From: Leeia oryzae DSM 17879
GTDB lineage: Bacteria > Pseudomonadota > Gammaproteobacteria > Burkholderiales > Leeiaceae
DNA: 64,000 nucleotides
Assembly: GCF_000376945.1 (NCBI RefSeq)
Contig: NZ_AQXU01000024.1
Location: forward strand, 248,001-312,000
Direction of reading: 5' to 3'
Position 1 is the stretch's first letter. Every line of letters begins with the position of its first letter. Shown piece by piece: positions 17,758 to 26,049 of this stretch. Position numbers and translations under genes: made by a program. The notes beneath the pieces are model-generated. The model did no database searches. It saw only the letters and a list, made by a program, of their open reading frames with translations, and was not told where the DNA came from.

Positions 17758-18891
17758 TTATGATTCGCCAGGCGGAATAAGCTCTGCAGGGATGGTAAGG
17801 TCAGTTGGCAAATCAGGCATGACACCACCGGTTTGCTCATAGATTTGCAACTGGTACAGGTAGGCAAACACTTCCGCCGTTGCGGTAAACAACGGTGCCG
17901 GAATATCCTGCTCCAGCTCCGCGTGTTGATACAATGCCCGTGCAAAAGGTGGCAAACGCAGGATAGGGATGTGATTGTCGCGTCCAAGCTCCATGATCCG
18001 TTCCGCCAGCATGGATTTGCCCTTGGCAATGACTTTCGGCGCTTCCATCGACTCATCATAAAGCAGCGCGACGGCATAGTGGGTCGGGTTTGTGACGATC
18101 ACACTGGCTTTGGGCACATTACTCATCATCCTGCGGCGAGCCGCTTCTCGCTGCATGCTGCGAATCTTGCCTTTGACCTGCTGGTTACCTTCTGCTTCTT
18201 TGGCTTCGTCTTTGACTTCCTGCTTGGTCATGCGCATGCTTTTATAGTACTGCCATAGCTGATAGGGCACATCAATCGCAGTAATCAGCAGCATGCCGCC
18301 CAGTGCGTACAGCAGAACCTTGGTGCCTAGCGTCCACACCAGCTCAAATGCGCTCAGGGTATCCATGCGTGATAGGGCGACCAGGGTTTCACGTTCGCGC
18401 CAGATGACCATGATGGCTGCGCCACCAATCAGGCTGGATTTCAGGACTGCTTTGCCGAGCTCGACAAAACTCGACAGTGAAAACATTCTTTTCAGCCCGT
18501 TCAGCGGGTTGATCTTGTTCAAGTCGGGCGAGATGGGGGTCAGTGTAAATAGCCAGCCATGCAGCAACAACGGAGCTGCAATGGCCGCAACGGCAATAAA
18601 GGCAAGCCAGGGGATGGCTGCCAGCAACATATGTAATGCCTGTTCAAACAGATGGCGCGTCATGGATGCAGGCGCGGAATCCAGTCGCCAATCCAGCGTC
18701 AGTCCGTCACGCAGCATGATTTTGAGTGCAGACATGATGGATCCGCCAAAGACCATCAATCCGATGACACCTGCTGCCAAACCGACAAAGGTCGATAGCT
18801 CACGGGAAGTTGGAACCTGACCTTTGTTACGGGCTTCGCTTATTCGCCTGCCCGAGGCGGGTTCGGTCCGTTCTGCGTCATCTTCTGCCAT
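17758..18891 (-). CDS. flhB: Flagellar export switch protein FlhB
   Basis: Membrane protein that switches export from rod/hook to filament substrates. Four membrane helices lie within about residues 30-215. The C-terminal cytoplasmic domain contains the self-cleavage motif NPTH (about 268-271), intact, so autocleavage between Asn and Pro is expected. The 377-residue length is normal. It is the first gene of the flhB-flhA-flhF-flhG-fliA-motA row. A possible extended -10 promoter lies 56 bases upstream. Confidence 0.95.
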   Translation of the reverse strand: MAEDDAERTEPASGRRISEARNKGQVPTSRELSTFVGLAAGVIGLMVFGGSIMSALKIMLRDGLTLDWRLDSAPASMTRHLFEQALHMLLAAIPWLAFIAVAAIAAPLLLHGWLFTLTPISPDLNKINPLNGLKRMFSLSSFVELGKAVLKSSLIGGAAIMVIWRERETLVALSRMDTLSAFELVWTLGTKVLLYALGGMLLITAIDVPYQLWQYYKSMRMTKQEVKDEAKEAEGNQQVKGKIRSMQREAARRRMMSNVPKASVIVTNPTHYAVALLYDESMEAPKVIAKGKSMLAERIMELGRDNHIPILRLPPFARALYQHAELEQDIPAPLFTATAEVFAYLYQLQIYEQTGGVMPDLPTDLTIPAELIPPGES

Positions 18892-18946
18892 ACGCTGCCA
18901 AGGAAATTAATACGTGGATAAGGTTAATGCCATCAAAGTCACTGAC

Positions 18947-18955
18947 AGTATAACA
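18947..18955 (-). promoter_or_regulatory. Possible extended -10 promoter for flhB
   Basis: On the minus strand the sequence reads TGTTATACT, an extended -10 (TG-n-TATACT), 56 bases before the flhB ATG. No good -35 is seen at the normal spacing, which extended -10 promoters can tolerate. Flagellar class II genes often use other sigma factors, so confidence is low. Confidence 0.25.
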
Positions 18956-19033
18956 ATTGAGCAGGGGAGGGGACTACTGGTGTCAGGATGTTACGGATAA
19001 ATTGCATTGGCAAGTGCTAAACCGCACGAATGC

Positions 19034-19354
19034 CTACATCACCATCATTGGTGGATTTCTGACATGCATGCGCGAATCGTCGATCCGGATGGCAACACCT
19101 GTCTTGGCGCCACGAGGTACCGTCCGGATGACGGTTCCTTTGCATTGAAATACGAGGGTCAGATCCAGGGTGTCGAGTTCCAGCTCACAACTGATCTCGC
19201 TACCAACAAGTGGAGCATGATCAATTTCAAAAAAACATCCACCGGCACTCACGTCCTGAGTCATTCCGGTGTACTGATCCAGTTTGACAGGCAACACGAC
19301 AGGCATACGCTCATATTCGCGTCTTTGTGCCGGGGATATGGTGGTATGTGTCAT
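19034..19354 (-). CDS. Small single-domain PilZ protein (cyclic-di-GMP receptor)
   Basis: A 106-residue protein consisting of one PilZ domain. Both c-di-GMP binding motifs are visible: an Arg-rich RREYER near residues 11-16 (RxxxR type) and DVSAGG near residue 34 (DxSxxG). It stands upstream of flhB on the same strand, 142 bases away, so a link between c-di-GMP and flagellar output is a fair inference. It is too small to carry an output domain, so it likely acts by binding a partner. Confidence 0.85.
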   Translation of the reverse strand: MTHTTISPAQRREYERMPVVLPVKLDQYTGMTQDVSAGGCFFEIDHAPLVGSEISCELELDTLDLTLVFQCKGTVIRTVPRGAKTGVAIRIDDSRMHVRNPPMMVM

Positions 19355-19769
19355 GATGAATCTATGTTAGCGCATTTGCTGCCTAAATGCATGATATGAA
19401 TACACAAATTTTATTTGGGCATATGCATGCACTTCGCAGTCATCATTTCAGGTCCATTGTCCACTCACGCTGCAGTAGGCCCATAGTGTGAGTTGTGAGT
19501 TCGGGGGGGAGGCTGTGAGATCACATATGTTGGCTTTATAAAAAAGACATATCTAGTGATGTCTCTACAATTTTCATCACAAATGCTGGTTTGAGGCCGG
19601 TCCGCAATTAAGGATAGATTGGTTGTTTAATTAATTAGCGCGCAAATCAAATGATTGGCATTGTTAATTTTTGTTAGCTTCAAATTAGCTTAGCCTGCTA
19701 ACTAGCAAATCCAGCATCAATGCAAGCCAAATACGCGCTGGATTCCGTGTGATAAACGATAAAAAACAA

Positions 19770-19787
19770 TATTTATACGTATAAATA
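19770..19787. repeat. 18-bp perfect palindrome
   Basis: TATTTATACGTATAAATA is its own reverse complement. A second ATACGTAT palindrome overlaps its right end (19785-19792). It lies about 100 bases upstream of the livH promoter, so it is a candidate regulator-binding site, with no regulator identified. Confidence 0.6.
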
Positions 19788-19886
19788 CGTATTGCTAACA
19801 CCCTGTTCAGAAGGAGTACCGTAATGTTTTGAATATTAAAGGGATTTTTGCCTGTTTTTATTGCAATGCATCATAAGTCAGTACAA

Positions 19887-19915
19887 TTGACAGCGGTTTG
19901 ATCGCTCCGGATAAT
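19887..19915 (+). promoter_or_regulatory. Sigma-70 promoter for livHMGF
   Basis: TTGACA (19887-19892), an exact -35, is followed by a 17-base spacer and GATAAT (19910-19915), a five-of-six -10. Predicted start of transcription is near 19922, leaving a leader of about 187 bases before the livH GTG. This is the best-matching promoter I found in the window. Confidence 0.7.
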
Positions 19916-19927
19916 CCGCCGTCACAA

Positions 19928-19953
19928 ACAGGTAATCTTTTTTTAATACCTGT
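19928..19953 (+). promoter_or_regulatory. Hairpin in the liv leader
   Basis: ACAGGTA (19928-19934) pairs with TACCTGT (19947-19953) around a loop that contains a run of seven T. It falls a few bases after the predicted transcription start. The T-run is in the loop rather than after the stem, so it is not an ordinary terminator. Confidence 0.35.
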
Positions 19954-20108
19954 GTCGCGCTTGTTAGAATGCAAGTAGGGACAAAATGGATGAATGTGCA
20001 GGTTATTTCACTTGGCAGGTGCAATTATCCGTGTTTGTGATTACATACATATAACAGGTTGGCAATCCTGCAGCGAATTTTGCTGCGAGAATAAGAGGAA
20101 TCAAATCC

Positions 20109-21038
20109 GTGGAAATCTTTCTGCAACAGATCCTGAATGGACTGGTCCTCGGTAGTGTGTACGCTTTGGTGGCTTTGGGCTATACCATGGTGTACGGCAT
20201 TATCGGGCTGATCAACTTTGCGCATGGTGAAGTCGTGATGGTGGGCGCAATGATCACGATTTCAATGTTGACCATGTTTAGTGCAATGGGTATTCAATTA
20301 CCTGGCGTGGTTGTACTTTTGATGGCAATGATGATTTCTGTCCCTGCCTGTATGATTCTTGCCTACTTCATGGAAAAAGTGGCTTACAGACCACTGCGTA
20401 AGGCACAGAAACTGGCTCCGCTGATTACCGCTATCGGTATTTCCATCATCTTGCAAAACCTGGCCATGATGATCTGGGGCCGTGGCTTCAAATCATTCCC
20501 GAGCGTGATTGATGTTGAACCGATCGACTTCATGGGCGCAACGGTGACCAACTTGCAAATCGCTATCATGATCGTTGCCGTGCTGATGATGCTCGGATTG
20601 TGGTTCCTCGTGGAAAGAACAAAGCTTGGCAAAGCCATGCGGGCTACCGCGGTTAACCAGGAAGTTGCCGGCCTGATGGGCATCAGCATCAACCACATCA
20701 TTTCCATGACCTTTGTGATCGGTGCCGGTCTGGGCGCTATTGCTGGCGTTATGCGTGCTGCCAACTACGGTCAGGCAGATGCTTACATGGGCGCCATTCT
20801 GGGTCTGAAAGCGTTCTCTGCTGCGGTGCTGGGCGGGATCGGTAATATCTTCGGCGCGATGGCCGGCGGGATCTTGCTGGGGGTTATCGAGAGTCTGGCT
20901 GCTGGTTATATCGGTGACCTGACGGGTGGCTTCCTGGGTTCTCATTATCAGGATATTTTTGCCTTTATCGTGCTGATCCTGGTACTGGTGTTCCGTCCTA
21001 GTGGTTTGCTCGGCGAACGTGTTGCTGAACGCGCATAA
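20109..21038 (+). CDS. livH: Branched-chain amino acid ABC transporter permease LivH
   Basis: Inner-membrane permease of the LIV-type high-affinity importer. The 309 residues form about eight hydrophobic helices. The opening FLQQILNGLVLGSVYALVAL and the loop GLMGISINHI are typical of LivH. The start is GTG at 20109, with AAGAGGA 8-14 bases upstream. It is first in the livHMGF row. The exact substrate (Leu/Ile/Val or another amino acid or amide) depends on the missing binding protein. Confidence 0.93.
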   Translation: MEIFLQQILNGLVLGSVYALVALGYTMVYGIIGLINFAHGEVVMVGAMITISMLTMFSAMGIQLPGVVVLLMAMMISVPACMILAYFMEKVAYRPLRKAQKLAPLITAIGISIILQNLAMMIWGRGFKSFPSVIDVEPIDFMGATVTNLQIAIMIVAVLMMLGLWFLVERTKLGKAMRATAVNQEVAGLMGISINHIISMTFVIGAGLGAIAGVMRAANYGQADAYMGAILGLKAFSAAVLGGIGNIFGAMAGGILLGVIESLAAGYIGDLTGGFLGSHYQDIFAFIVLILVLVFRPSGLLGERVAERA

Positions 21039-21057
21039 GAATACGGAGAGAACACGA

Positions 21058-22260
21058 ATGAACAAGACTATGAAGTATGGCTTGCTGCTGGTTCTGCTGG
21101 TAGCTCTGCCATTTATCGTAAATGCAACGCCTTTCCTCGGGCCAACCTGGGTCCGGATTCTGGGCTATGCCATGCTGTATGTAATGCTGGCCTTGGGGTT
21201 GAACATCGTGATCGGTTATGCCGGTTTGCTGGACATGGGTTACATCGGCTTCTACGCCGTGGGTGCTTATCTGTATGCCGTACTGTCTTCTCCTCACCTG
21301 TTTGAGAATGCACTGGCATCTGGCCCGATGGACTGGCCGTTCTGGGTCGTGATCCCGTTGTGTGCCATTGTTGCGGGTATCTTTGGTGTGCTGCTGGGTG
21401 CGCCAACCCTGAAACTGCGTGGTGACTATCTGGCGATCGTGACGTTGGGTTTTGGTGAAATCATCCGTATTTTCATGAATAACCTGGATCGTCCATACAA
21501 CCTGACCAATGGCCCTCAAGGTATCAACAACATTAACCCGTTGCATATTGGTACCCATTCGCTGAAAAGCACCTGGACGCTGTTTGGCCTGGAATTTACA
21601 CCCGTGATCAACTATTACCTGGTGTTCTTGGGTATCGTGATCTTCGTGATTTTCCTGTCTTCCCGTCTGGAAAACTCCCGTATCGGCCGCGCATGGATGG
21701 CCTTGCGTGAAGATGAAATTGCTGCAGAAGCCATGGGTCTGAACAAACGCAATATCAAACTGCTTGCGTTCGGTATGGGTGCTACATTTGGTGGTGTTTC
21801 TGGTGCCTTGTTCTCAAGCTACCAGGGTTTTGTCAGCCCGGAGTCATTCGTACTGATGGAATCCATCATGATTCTGGCCATGGTCGTGCTGGGTGGTATG
21901 GGCTCTATCTCTGGCGTAGTGATTGGTGCCGTGATTCTGTCCGTGATGCCTGAACTGTTCCGTGACGTGGTGAATGCGATTCAGCCTGTGCTGGTAAACA
22001 ACATTACCTTCATCAGTGAAGACACCCTGCGTAACGTACTGGATGCCTCTACCCTGCGTATGCTGGTATTCGGTCTGGCCATGGTGCTGGTGATGCGTTA
22101 CCGTCCGGAAGGCTTGTGGCCATCTGCCCGTCGTCGTCAGGAACTGCATGATAAAGACGAAGAGCCATTTGACTCAGCCCACTATGTAAAAGAAACATCG
22201 CACGCCAAAATTTCTGCCGATGAGCCAGATAACCGCGATACAACTGGGGAAGGACGCTAA
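21058..22260 (+). CDS. livM: Branched-chain amino acid ABC transporter permease LivM
   Basis: Second permease of the same importer. I chose the ATG at 21058, preceded by ACGGAGAG, which gives 400 residues. An upstream start at 21001 would overlap livH. The core shows GLLDMGYIGFYAVGAYLYA, the LRGDYLAIVTLGFGEI loop that contacts the ATPase, and VLGGMGSISGVVIGA. The last 40 residues form a charged cytoplasmic tail. It is coupled to livG, whose ATG lies 3 bases after the stop. Confidence 0.93.
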   Translation: MNKTMKYGLLLVLLVALPFIVNATPFLGPTWVRILGYAMLYVMLALGLNIVIGYAGLLDMGYIGFYAVGAYLYAVLSSPHLFENALASGPMDWPFWVVIPLCAIVAGIFGVLLGAPTLKLRGDYLAIVTLGFGEIIRIFMNNLDRPYNLTNGPQGINNINPLHIGTHSLKSTWTLFGLEFTPVINYYLVFLGIVIFVIFLSSRLENSRIGRAWMALREDEIAAEAMGLNKRNIKLLAFGMGATFGGVSGALFSSYQGFVSPESFVLMESIMILAMVVLGGMGSISGVVIGAVILSVMPELFRDVVNAIQPVLVNNITFISEDTLRNVLDASTLRMLVFGLAMVLVMRYRPEGLWPSARRRQELHDKDEEPFDSAHYVKETSHAKISADEPDNRDTTGEGR

Positions 22261-22263
22261 GCC

Positions 22264-23049
22264 ATGTCTGAAGTGTTGCTAGATGTTAAAAACATCAACA
22301 AACGATTTGGTGGTCTGCAGGCGCTGACTGATGTTGCGCTGACGATCAACCGTGGGGAAATTCGCGGTTTGATCGGCCCTAACGGTGCTGGCAAGACAAC
22401 CCTGTTTAACGTGCTGACCGGTTTGTACCAGGCTGATACCGGTACCATGATGTTCAACGGCAAGAAACTGGATGCAACCAAGTCTTATAAAGTGGTTGAG
22501 GCCGGTATTGCCCGTACGTTCCAGAACATTCGCCTGTTTCACAACATGACTGCGCTGGAAAACGTGATGGTTGGCCGTCATGTACGTACCAAGGCTGGGG
22601 TGATCGGTGCCATGCTGCGTACGCCATCTGCCCGCAAGGAAGAAAAAGAAATCCTTGAGCAGTCACGCTACTGGCTTGACTATGTGGGGATTGGCCGTTT
22701 TGCCAACGAGACCGCAAAGAACCTGTCCTATGGTGACCAGCGCCGTCTGGAAATTGCCCGTGCACTGGCAACTGATCCATTGCTGATAGCACTGGATGAG
22801 CCTGCTGCCGGCATGAACGGTGCAGAAACCGAAGGCCTGCGTGAGCTGATGGTCAAGATGCAGAAAGACAACAAGTCTGTTCTGTTGATTGAACACGATG
22901 TGAAGCTTGTGATGGGATTGTGTGACCGTGTCTCTGTACTGGAATTTGGTAAGAAGATTGCGGATGGTGTGCCATCAGAAGTGCAGAACAATCCACGCGT
23001 GATTGAAGCATACCTGGGTACTGAGGCAGGAGAGGAAGTCAATGAGTAA
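22264..23049 (+). CDS. livG: Branched-chain amino acid ABC transporter ATPase LivG
   Basis: First of two ATPases driving the importer; cytosolic face of the membrane. The 261 residues have Walker [10 protein letters not shown] (about 40-48), the LivG-type insertion after ARTFQNIRLF, signature LSYGDQRR, Walker B LIALDEPAAGMN and switch His in LLIEHDVKLVMG. The Walker B dyad is intact. It overlaps livF by 8 bases (ATG of livF at 23042). Confidence 0.94.
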   Translation: MSEVLLDVKNINKRFGGLQALTDVALTINRGEIRGLIGPNGAGKTTLFNVLTGLYQADTGTMMFNGKKLDATKSYKVVEAGIARTFQNIRLFHNMTALENVMVGRHVRTKAGVIGAMLRTPSARKEEKEILEQSRYWLDYVGIGRFANETAKNLSYGDQRRLEIARALATDPLLIALDEPAAGMNGAETEGLRELMVKMQKDNKSVLLIEHDVKLVMGLCDRVSVLEFGKKIADGVPSEVQNNPRVIEAYLGTEAGEEVNE

Positions 23050-23758
23050 TATCCTAGAAGTCAAAGACCTGAAAGTTTCGTATGGTGCGATTCAGGCGAT
23101 CAAAGGCATTACCTTTCATATCAAACAGGGTGAAATGGTTGCCCTGATTGGTGCCAACGGAGCAGGTAAAACCACCACACTGAAAACGCTGGCAGGCATG
23201 CTGAAGCCGGTAGGCGGCGAGATAGTCTACATGGGCAAGCCGCTTTCCAGCATCAAGAACTATGACCTGGTTCGCGAAGGCCTGGCGCTGGTACCGGAAG
23301 GCCGTGGTATTTTTGGCCGTCTGACCGTGACGGAAAACCTGGAAATGGGCGCTTACTCCCGTACCGACAGCAAGGCGAACATCCAGGCTGACATTGATCG
23401 CATGTTTGAGATTTTCCCGCGTTTGAAAGAGCGTGCTTTCCAGCTGGCCGGTACGATGTCCGGTGGTGAACAGCAAATGCTGGCTATTTCTCGTGCTTTG
23501 ATGAGCAAGCCAAAGCTGCTGCTGCTGGATGAACCATCCATGGGCTTGGCACCAATCATCGTCCAGAAAATCTTTGAAACGATCCGTGAAGTGGCCAAGG
23601 ATGGCGTGACGCTGCTGCTGGTTGAGCAGAATGCCAAGCTTGCCCTGCAGACTTGCCAACGTGCCTACGTGATGGATGGCGGCAAGATTACCCTGGAAGG
23701 TGATGCCAAAGAGCTGCTGCATGATGAAGCCGTTCAGAAAGCTTACCTTGGCGAGTAA
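23042..23758 (+). CDS. livF: Branched-chain amino acid ABC transporter ATPase LivF
   Basis: Second ATPase of the importer. The start at 23042 has AGGAGAGG 5-12 bases upstream and gives 238 residues. Walker A GANGAGKTTT, signature MSGGEQQM, Walker B LLLLDEPSMGLAP and switch LLVEQNAKLAL are all present. The short VPEGRGIFGRLTV segment is characteristic of LivF. Two terminators follow, so the transcript ends here. There is no livJ/livK binding-protein gene on either side. Confidence 0.94.
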   Translation: MSNILEVKDLKVSYGAIQAIKGITFHIKQGEMVALIGANGAGKTTTLKTLAGMLKPVGGEIVYMGKPLSSIKNYDLVREGLALVPEGRGIFGRLTVTENLEMGAYSRTDSKANIQADIDRMFEIFPRLKERAFQLAGTMSGGEQQMLAISRALMSKPKLLLLDEPSMGLAPIIVQKIFETIREVAKDGVTLLLVEQNAKLALQTCQRAYVMDGGKITLEGDAKELLHDEAVQKAYLGE

Positions 23759-23777
23759 TCGTTAAAGCAAGTTTTGC

Positions 23778-23806
23778 AAAAGGGGTCGCTTAAAGCGGCC
23801 CTTTTT
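23778..23806 (+). terminator. Intrinsic terminator after livF
   Basis: AAAAGGGGTCGCT pairs with AGCGGCCCTTTTT around the loop TAA, with two G-T wobbles. The run of five T in the 3' arm continues into GTTTTT. It lies 20 bases after the livF stop. Confidence 0.85.
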
Positions 23807-23812
23807 GTTTTT

Positions 23813-23842
23813 AAGCCCGCCTGCCATGGCGGGCTTGTTGTT
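23813..23842. terminator. Second hairpin terminator before tonB
   Basis: AAGCCCGCC (23813-23821) pairs with GGCGGGCTT (23828-23836), a 9-bp perfect stem with a 6-base loop, followed by GTTGTTTTC. It insulates the iron locus from the liv transcript. Confidence 0.7.
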
Positions 23843-23851
23843 TTCTGTTAA

Positions 23852-23866
23852 TGAGAATTAATTTCA
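23852..23866. promoter_or_regulatory. Candidate Fur box 1 upstream of tonB
   Basis: TGAGAATTAATTTCA fits the 7-1-7 Fur site TGATAAT-n-ATTATCA at 11 of 14 arm positions by my count. It lies 61 bases before the tonB ATG, ahead of a gene set whose function (ferric siderophore uptake) is classically Fur-controlled. Confidence 0.5.
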
Positions 23867-23887
23867 TTTGTATGTTGTAAATATAAA

Positions 23888-23902
23888 TAGAAACTATTAT
23901 CA
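23888..23902. promoter_or_regulatory. Candidate Fur box 2 upstream of tonB
   Basis: The right arm ATTATCA (23896-23902) is an exact half-site, the left arm TAGAAAC is degenerate (3 of 7). It lies 25 bases before the tonB ATG. The surrounding 60 bases are very A+T rich, which raises the chance of a random match, so the pair of sites is more convincing than either alone. Confidence 0.45.
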
Positions 23903-23926
23903 TTTGTTTTATTTGCGAATGCCGAC

Positions 23927-24703
23927 ATGGAACTGTCTGTTAGGAAAGACGCGTGGATCTGGCCAGTGGTAATGGCGGGGCATGCTGCCATATTTGCCTT
24001 AGTGCTATCCATGGGGATGACAGTCAAGAAGCCGCTCATCGTGCCTGCCGTGAATGTGGCGCTGGTGGTTGATGAGTCTGAACGAGTGCTGGAAAGCAAG
24101 CGGCAGGATATACCACTGCCAATGCCTGAGACAAAGGACATAAAGGCGGCTGATCAACCTCTGGCAAAGCAGGCTGTGAAGCTGACACCGCTGAACCCTG
24201 CGCCGGCTGTTACAACGGTAGCGGCGGTGAAAGAAACGAAGTCTGAGGTGCCTTCATTGCCCTTTTTCAGTTCCTTGGAGAAGACTGACAGGGAGGATAT
24301 ACCGGTTAGTGACGCTGGCAAGAGCAGCGCTGTCACGGGGTCTGATAAGCCGGTGACTGAGGCAGTGGATGCAAAAGCAGCAAAAGTGGCTGATGCCAAT
24401 ACCGCGTCGCGAAAAGTTTCTGCACTTGCGTATTTGCGCGCGCCGCAGCCGCTGTATCCGGCAGCTTCTCGACGCCTGAACGAACAAGGGACGGTGGTGC
24501 TAAAAGTGATGGTAGATGAGGCAGGCAGGGTTATGGAGGTGATGGTGCAGACGTCTTCCGGCTTTACGCGACTGGATGAGGCAGCAAGGCGGGCGGTACA
24601 GGCTGCTGTGTTTCGCCCTTATGTTGAAAATGGTCATTCCATGAAAGCGTGGGCGTATGTTCCGATCAGTTTCGGTTTAGTTGAAGGTGGTAATAATGAG
24701 TAA
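23927..24703 (+). CDS. tonB: Energy-transducing protein TonB
   Basis: Couples the proton-motive force of ExbB/ExbD to outer-membrane receptors. The 258 residues have an N-terminal membrane anchor (about 10-32) and a long Pro/Lys/Ala-rich periplasmic spacer. The C-terminal TonB domain (about 170-255) has YPAASRRLNEQGTVVLKV and the FRPY motif. It heads the locus behind two Fur-like sites. Its stop overlaps the exbB start by 8 bases. Confidence 0.93.
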   Translation: MELSVRKDAWIWPVVMAGHAAIFALVLSMGMTVKKPLIVPAVNVALVVDESERVLESKRQDIPLPMPETKDIKAADQPLAKQAVKLTPLNPAPAVTTVAAVKETKSEVPSLPFFSSLEKTDREDIPVSDAGKSSAVTGSDKPVTEAVDAKAAKVADANTASRKVSALAYLRAPQPLYPAASRRLNEQGTVVLKVMVDEAGRVMEVMVQTSSGFTRLDEAARRAVQAAVFRPYVENGHSMKAWAYVPISFGLVEGGNNE

Positions 24704-25436
24704 TGCTGTGGTGGTTTCTGCTGGTGTGTTTCACTTTTTGTCGCAGGCAGATGGTGTGGGTAAAGCGCTGTTTGGTGTGTTGTGCCTGATGTCTGTACTG
24801 GTATGGGGCGTTCTGTTAAAGCGCATCTGGCGAATGTACATCGAGGGTAGGCAAGAAAAAGACTTTAGTGAGGCATTTTGGCATGCCACTTCCCTGGAAG
24901 AAGTTTCCAGCATGGTGAATGATAAGCCGCACCTGCATCCGCTGGGTAATCTGACCAAGACCGTTCTGGTGGCCAAATCGCAATTTGCCGGACAGCGTGC
25001 CGGGCGCCTGGCTGAAATTGGCGGTATGTCGGAGTATATGACCCGTGAACTGCGCAAGGCGCTGGATGCGCAGACGGCGCGTCTGGAGTCCGGACTGACG
25101 TTATTGGGCTCCATTGCGGCAACCGCACCTTTTGTGGGGTTGTTCGGGACGGTGTGGGGTGTTTATCGTGCGCTGGTGGGCATCGGTTTGTCTGGTGCTG
25201 CGGGCCTGGAGCAAGTGGCTGGCCCGGTGGGGGAAGCCCTGATCATGACCGGCGTCGGGCTGGCGGTGGCGATTCCGGCCGTGCTGTCGTACAACATGCT
25301 GACCCGGTATAACCGCTTGGTACTGGGACGGCTGGATGCCTTTGCGCATGATTTGTACCATTTGGCGTTGGTTGGCGAGGTGTCACAGCTTTCTACTGCC
25401 AAACGTCCGTTGTTTGAAATCCCTGTGGCGGCGTGA
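24696..25436 (+). CDS. exbB: Biopolymer transport proton-channel protein ExbB
   Basis: MotA/TolQ/ExbB-family inner-membrane subunit that forms the pentameric channel energising TonB. The start ATG at 24696 overlaps tonB and has GAAGGTGG upstream, giving 246 residues. Three membrane helices are visible (about 22-42, 135-160, 175-200). The conserved second and third helices include LGSIAATAPFVGLFGTVWG and GVGLAVAIPAVLSYN. Partner ExbD starts 10 bases downstream. Confidence 0.92.
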   Translation: MSNAVVVSAGVFHFLSQADGVGKALFGVLCLMSVLVWGVLLKRIWRMYIEGRQEKDFSEAFWHATSLEEVSSMVNDKPHLHPLGNLTKTVLVAKSQFAGQRAGRLAEIGGMSEYMTRELRKALDAQTARLESGLTLLGSIAATAPFVGLFGTVWGVYRALVGIGLSGAAGLEQVAGPVGEALIMTGVGLAVAIPAVLSYNMLTRYNRLVLGRLDAFAHDLYHLALVGEVSQLSTAKRPLFEIPVAA

Positions 25437-25446
25437 GGTAACGTAT

Positions 25447-25890
25447 ATGGCTTTTGGCAAATTCGAACAGGGAAAAACTACTGGCGCGATGGCGGAGATC
25501 AATATGGTGCCGCTGATTGATGTGATGCTGGTGTTGCTGGTGGTGTTCATGATAACGGCCCCCATGATGAATCACGGTGTAAAGCTGCAGTTGCCCAAGG
25601 TATCCTCCACCGTCGTCCAGGAGGCGCCCGAGACGGTGAATGTGAGCGTGGATGCCAGTGGTGCATTCTTCTGGAACGAGGATGCGGTCGATTTGGCCGT
25701 ACTTGAATCACGCATGCAGGCTGCCGCGGCACTGCCGGTTCAGCCAACCATTCGTCTTCGAGTGGATGAGGTGGTCCCCTATCGGGATGTGGCTGACATC
25801 ATGGGCGCTTCTGCCCGGGCGGGGCTGGCCAACTTGCAGTTTGTGACAAGCCCTGCGCCAGCCGTGGTTGCAGAAGCAAGATCAAAATAG
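25447..25890 (+). CDS. exbD: Biopolymer transport protein ExbD
   Basis: Periplasmic-facing subunit of the ExbB/ExbD motor. The ATG at 25447 gives 147 residues: a short N-terminus with EINMVPLIDVMLVLLVVFMIT, where the membrane Asp that carries protons is present (D of PLIDVM), then the periplasmic domain. An upstream in-frame start would run deep into exbB. It completes a tonB-exbB-exbD set. Confidence 0.92.
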   Translation: MAFGKFEQGKTTGAMAEINMVPLIDVMLVLLVVFMITAPMMNHGVKLQLPKVSSTVVQEAPETVNVSVDASGAFFWNEDAVDLAVLESRMQAAAALPVQPTIRLRVDEVVPYRDVADIMGASARAGLANLQFVTSPAPAVVAEARSK

Positions 25891-26049
25891 CCGATTTACC
25901 GGTTCGGGTAGTTGCTGCATCGGCGGCGACTGCCTGGCCGGGTCTTCATTGAGTCAGTCATCCGGCTGATTCATTTTCATAGAGTGGTGGTCTTTTTATG
26001 CGTTTTTTGCAACGCAGGGAGAGACTTTGTCTGATGTTTGGGAGGATGT

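Larger units (their letters stand above)
19355..20108. other. A+T-rich intergenic region between the PilZ gene and livH
   Basis: No credible gene. The stretch is clearly richer in A and T than its flanks. It contains an 18-bp perfect palindrome (19770-19787), a strong ribosome site in front of a two-codon reading frame (AAGGAG at 19811, ATG at 19824, stop at 19830), a near-consensus sigma-70 promoter (19887-19915) and a hairpin (19928-19953). The livH leader would be about 187 bases. The half nearest the PilZ gene (19355-19760) holds nothing I can name. Confidence 0.6.
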
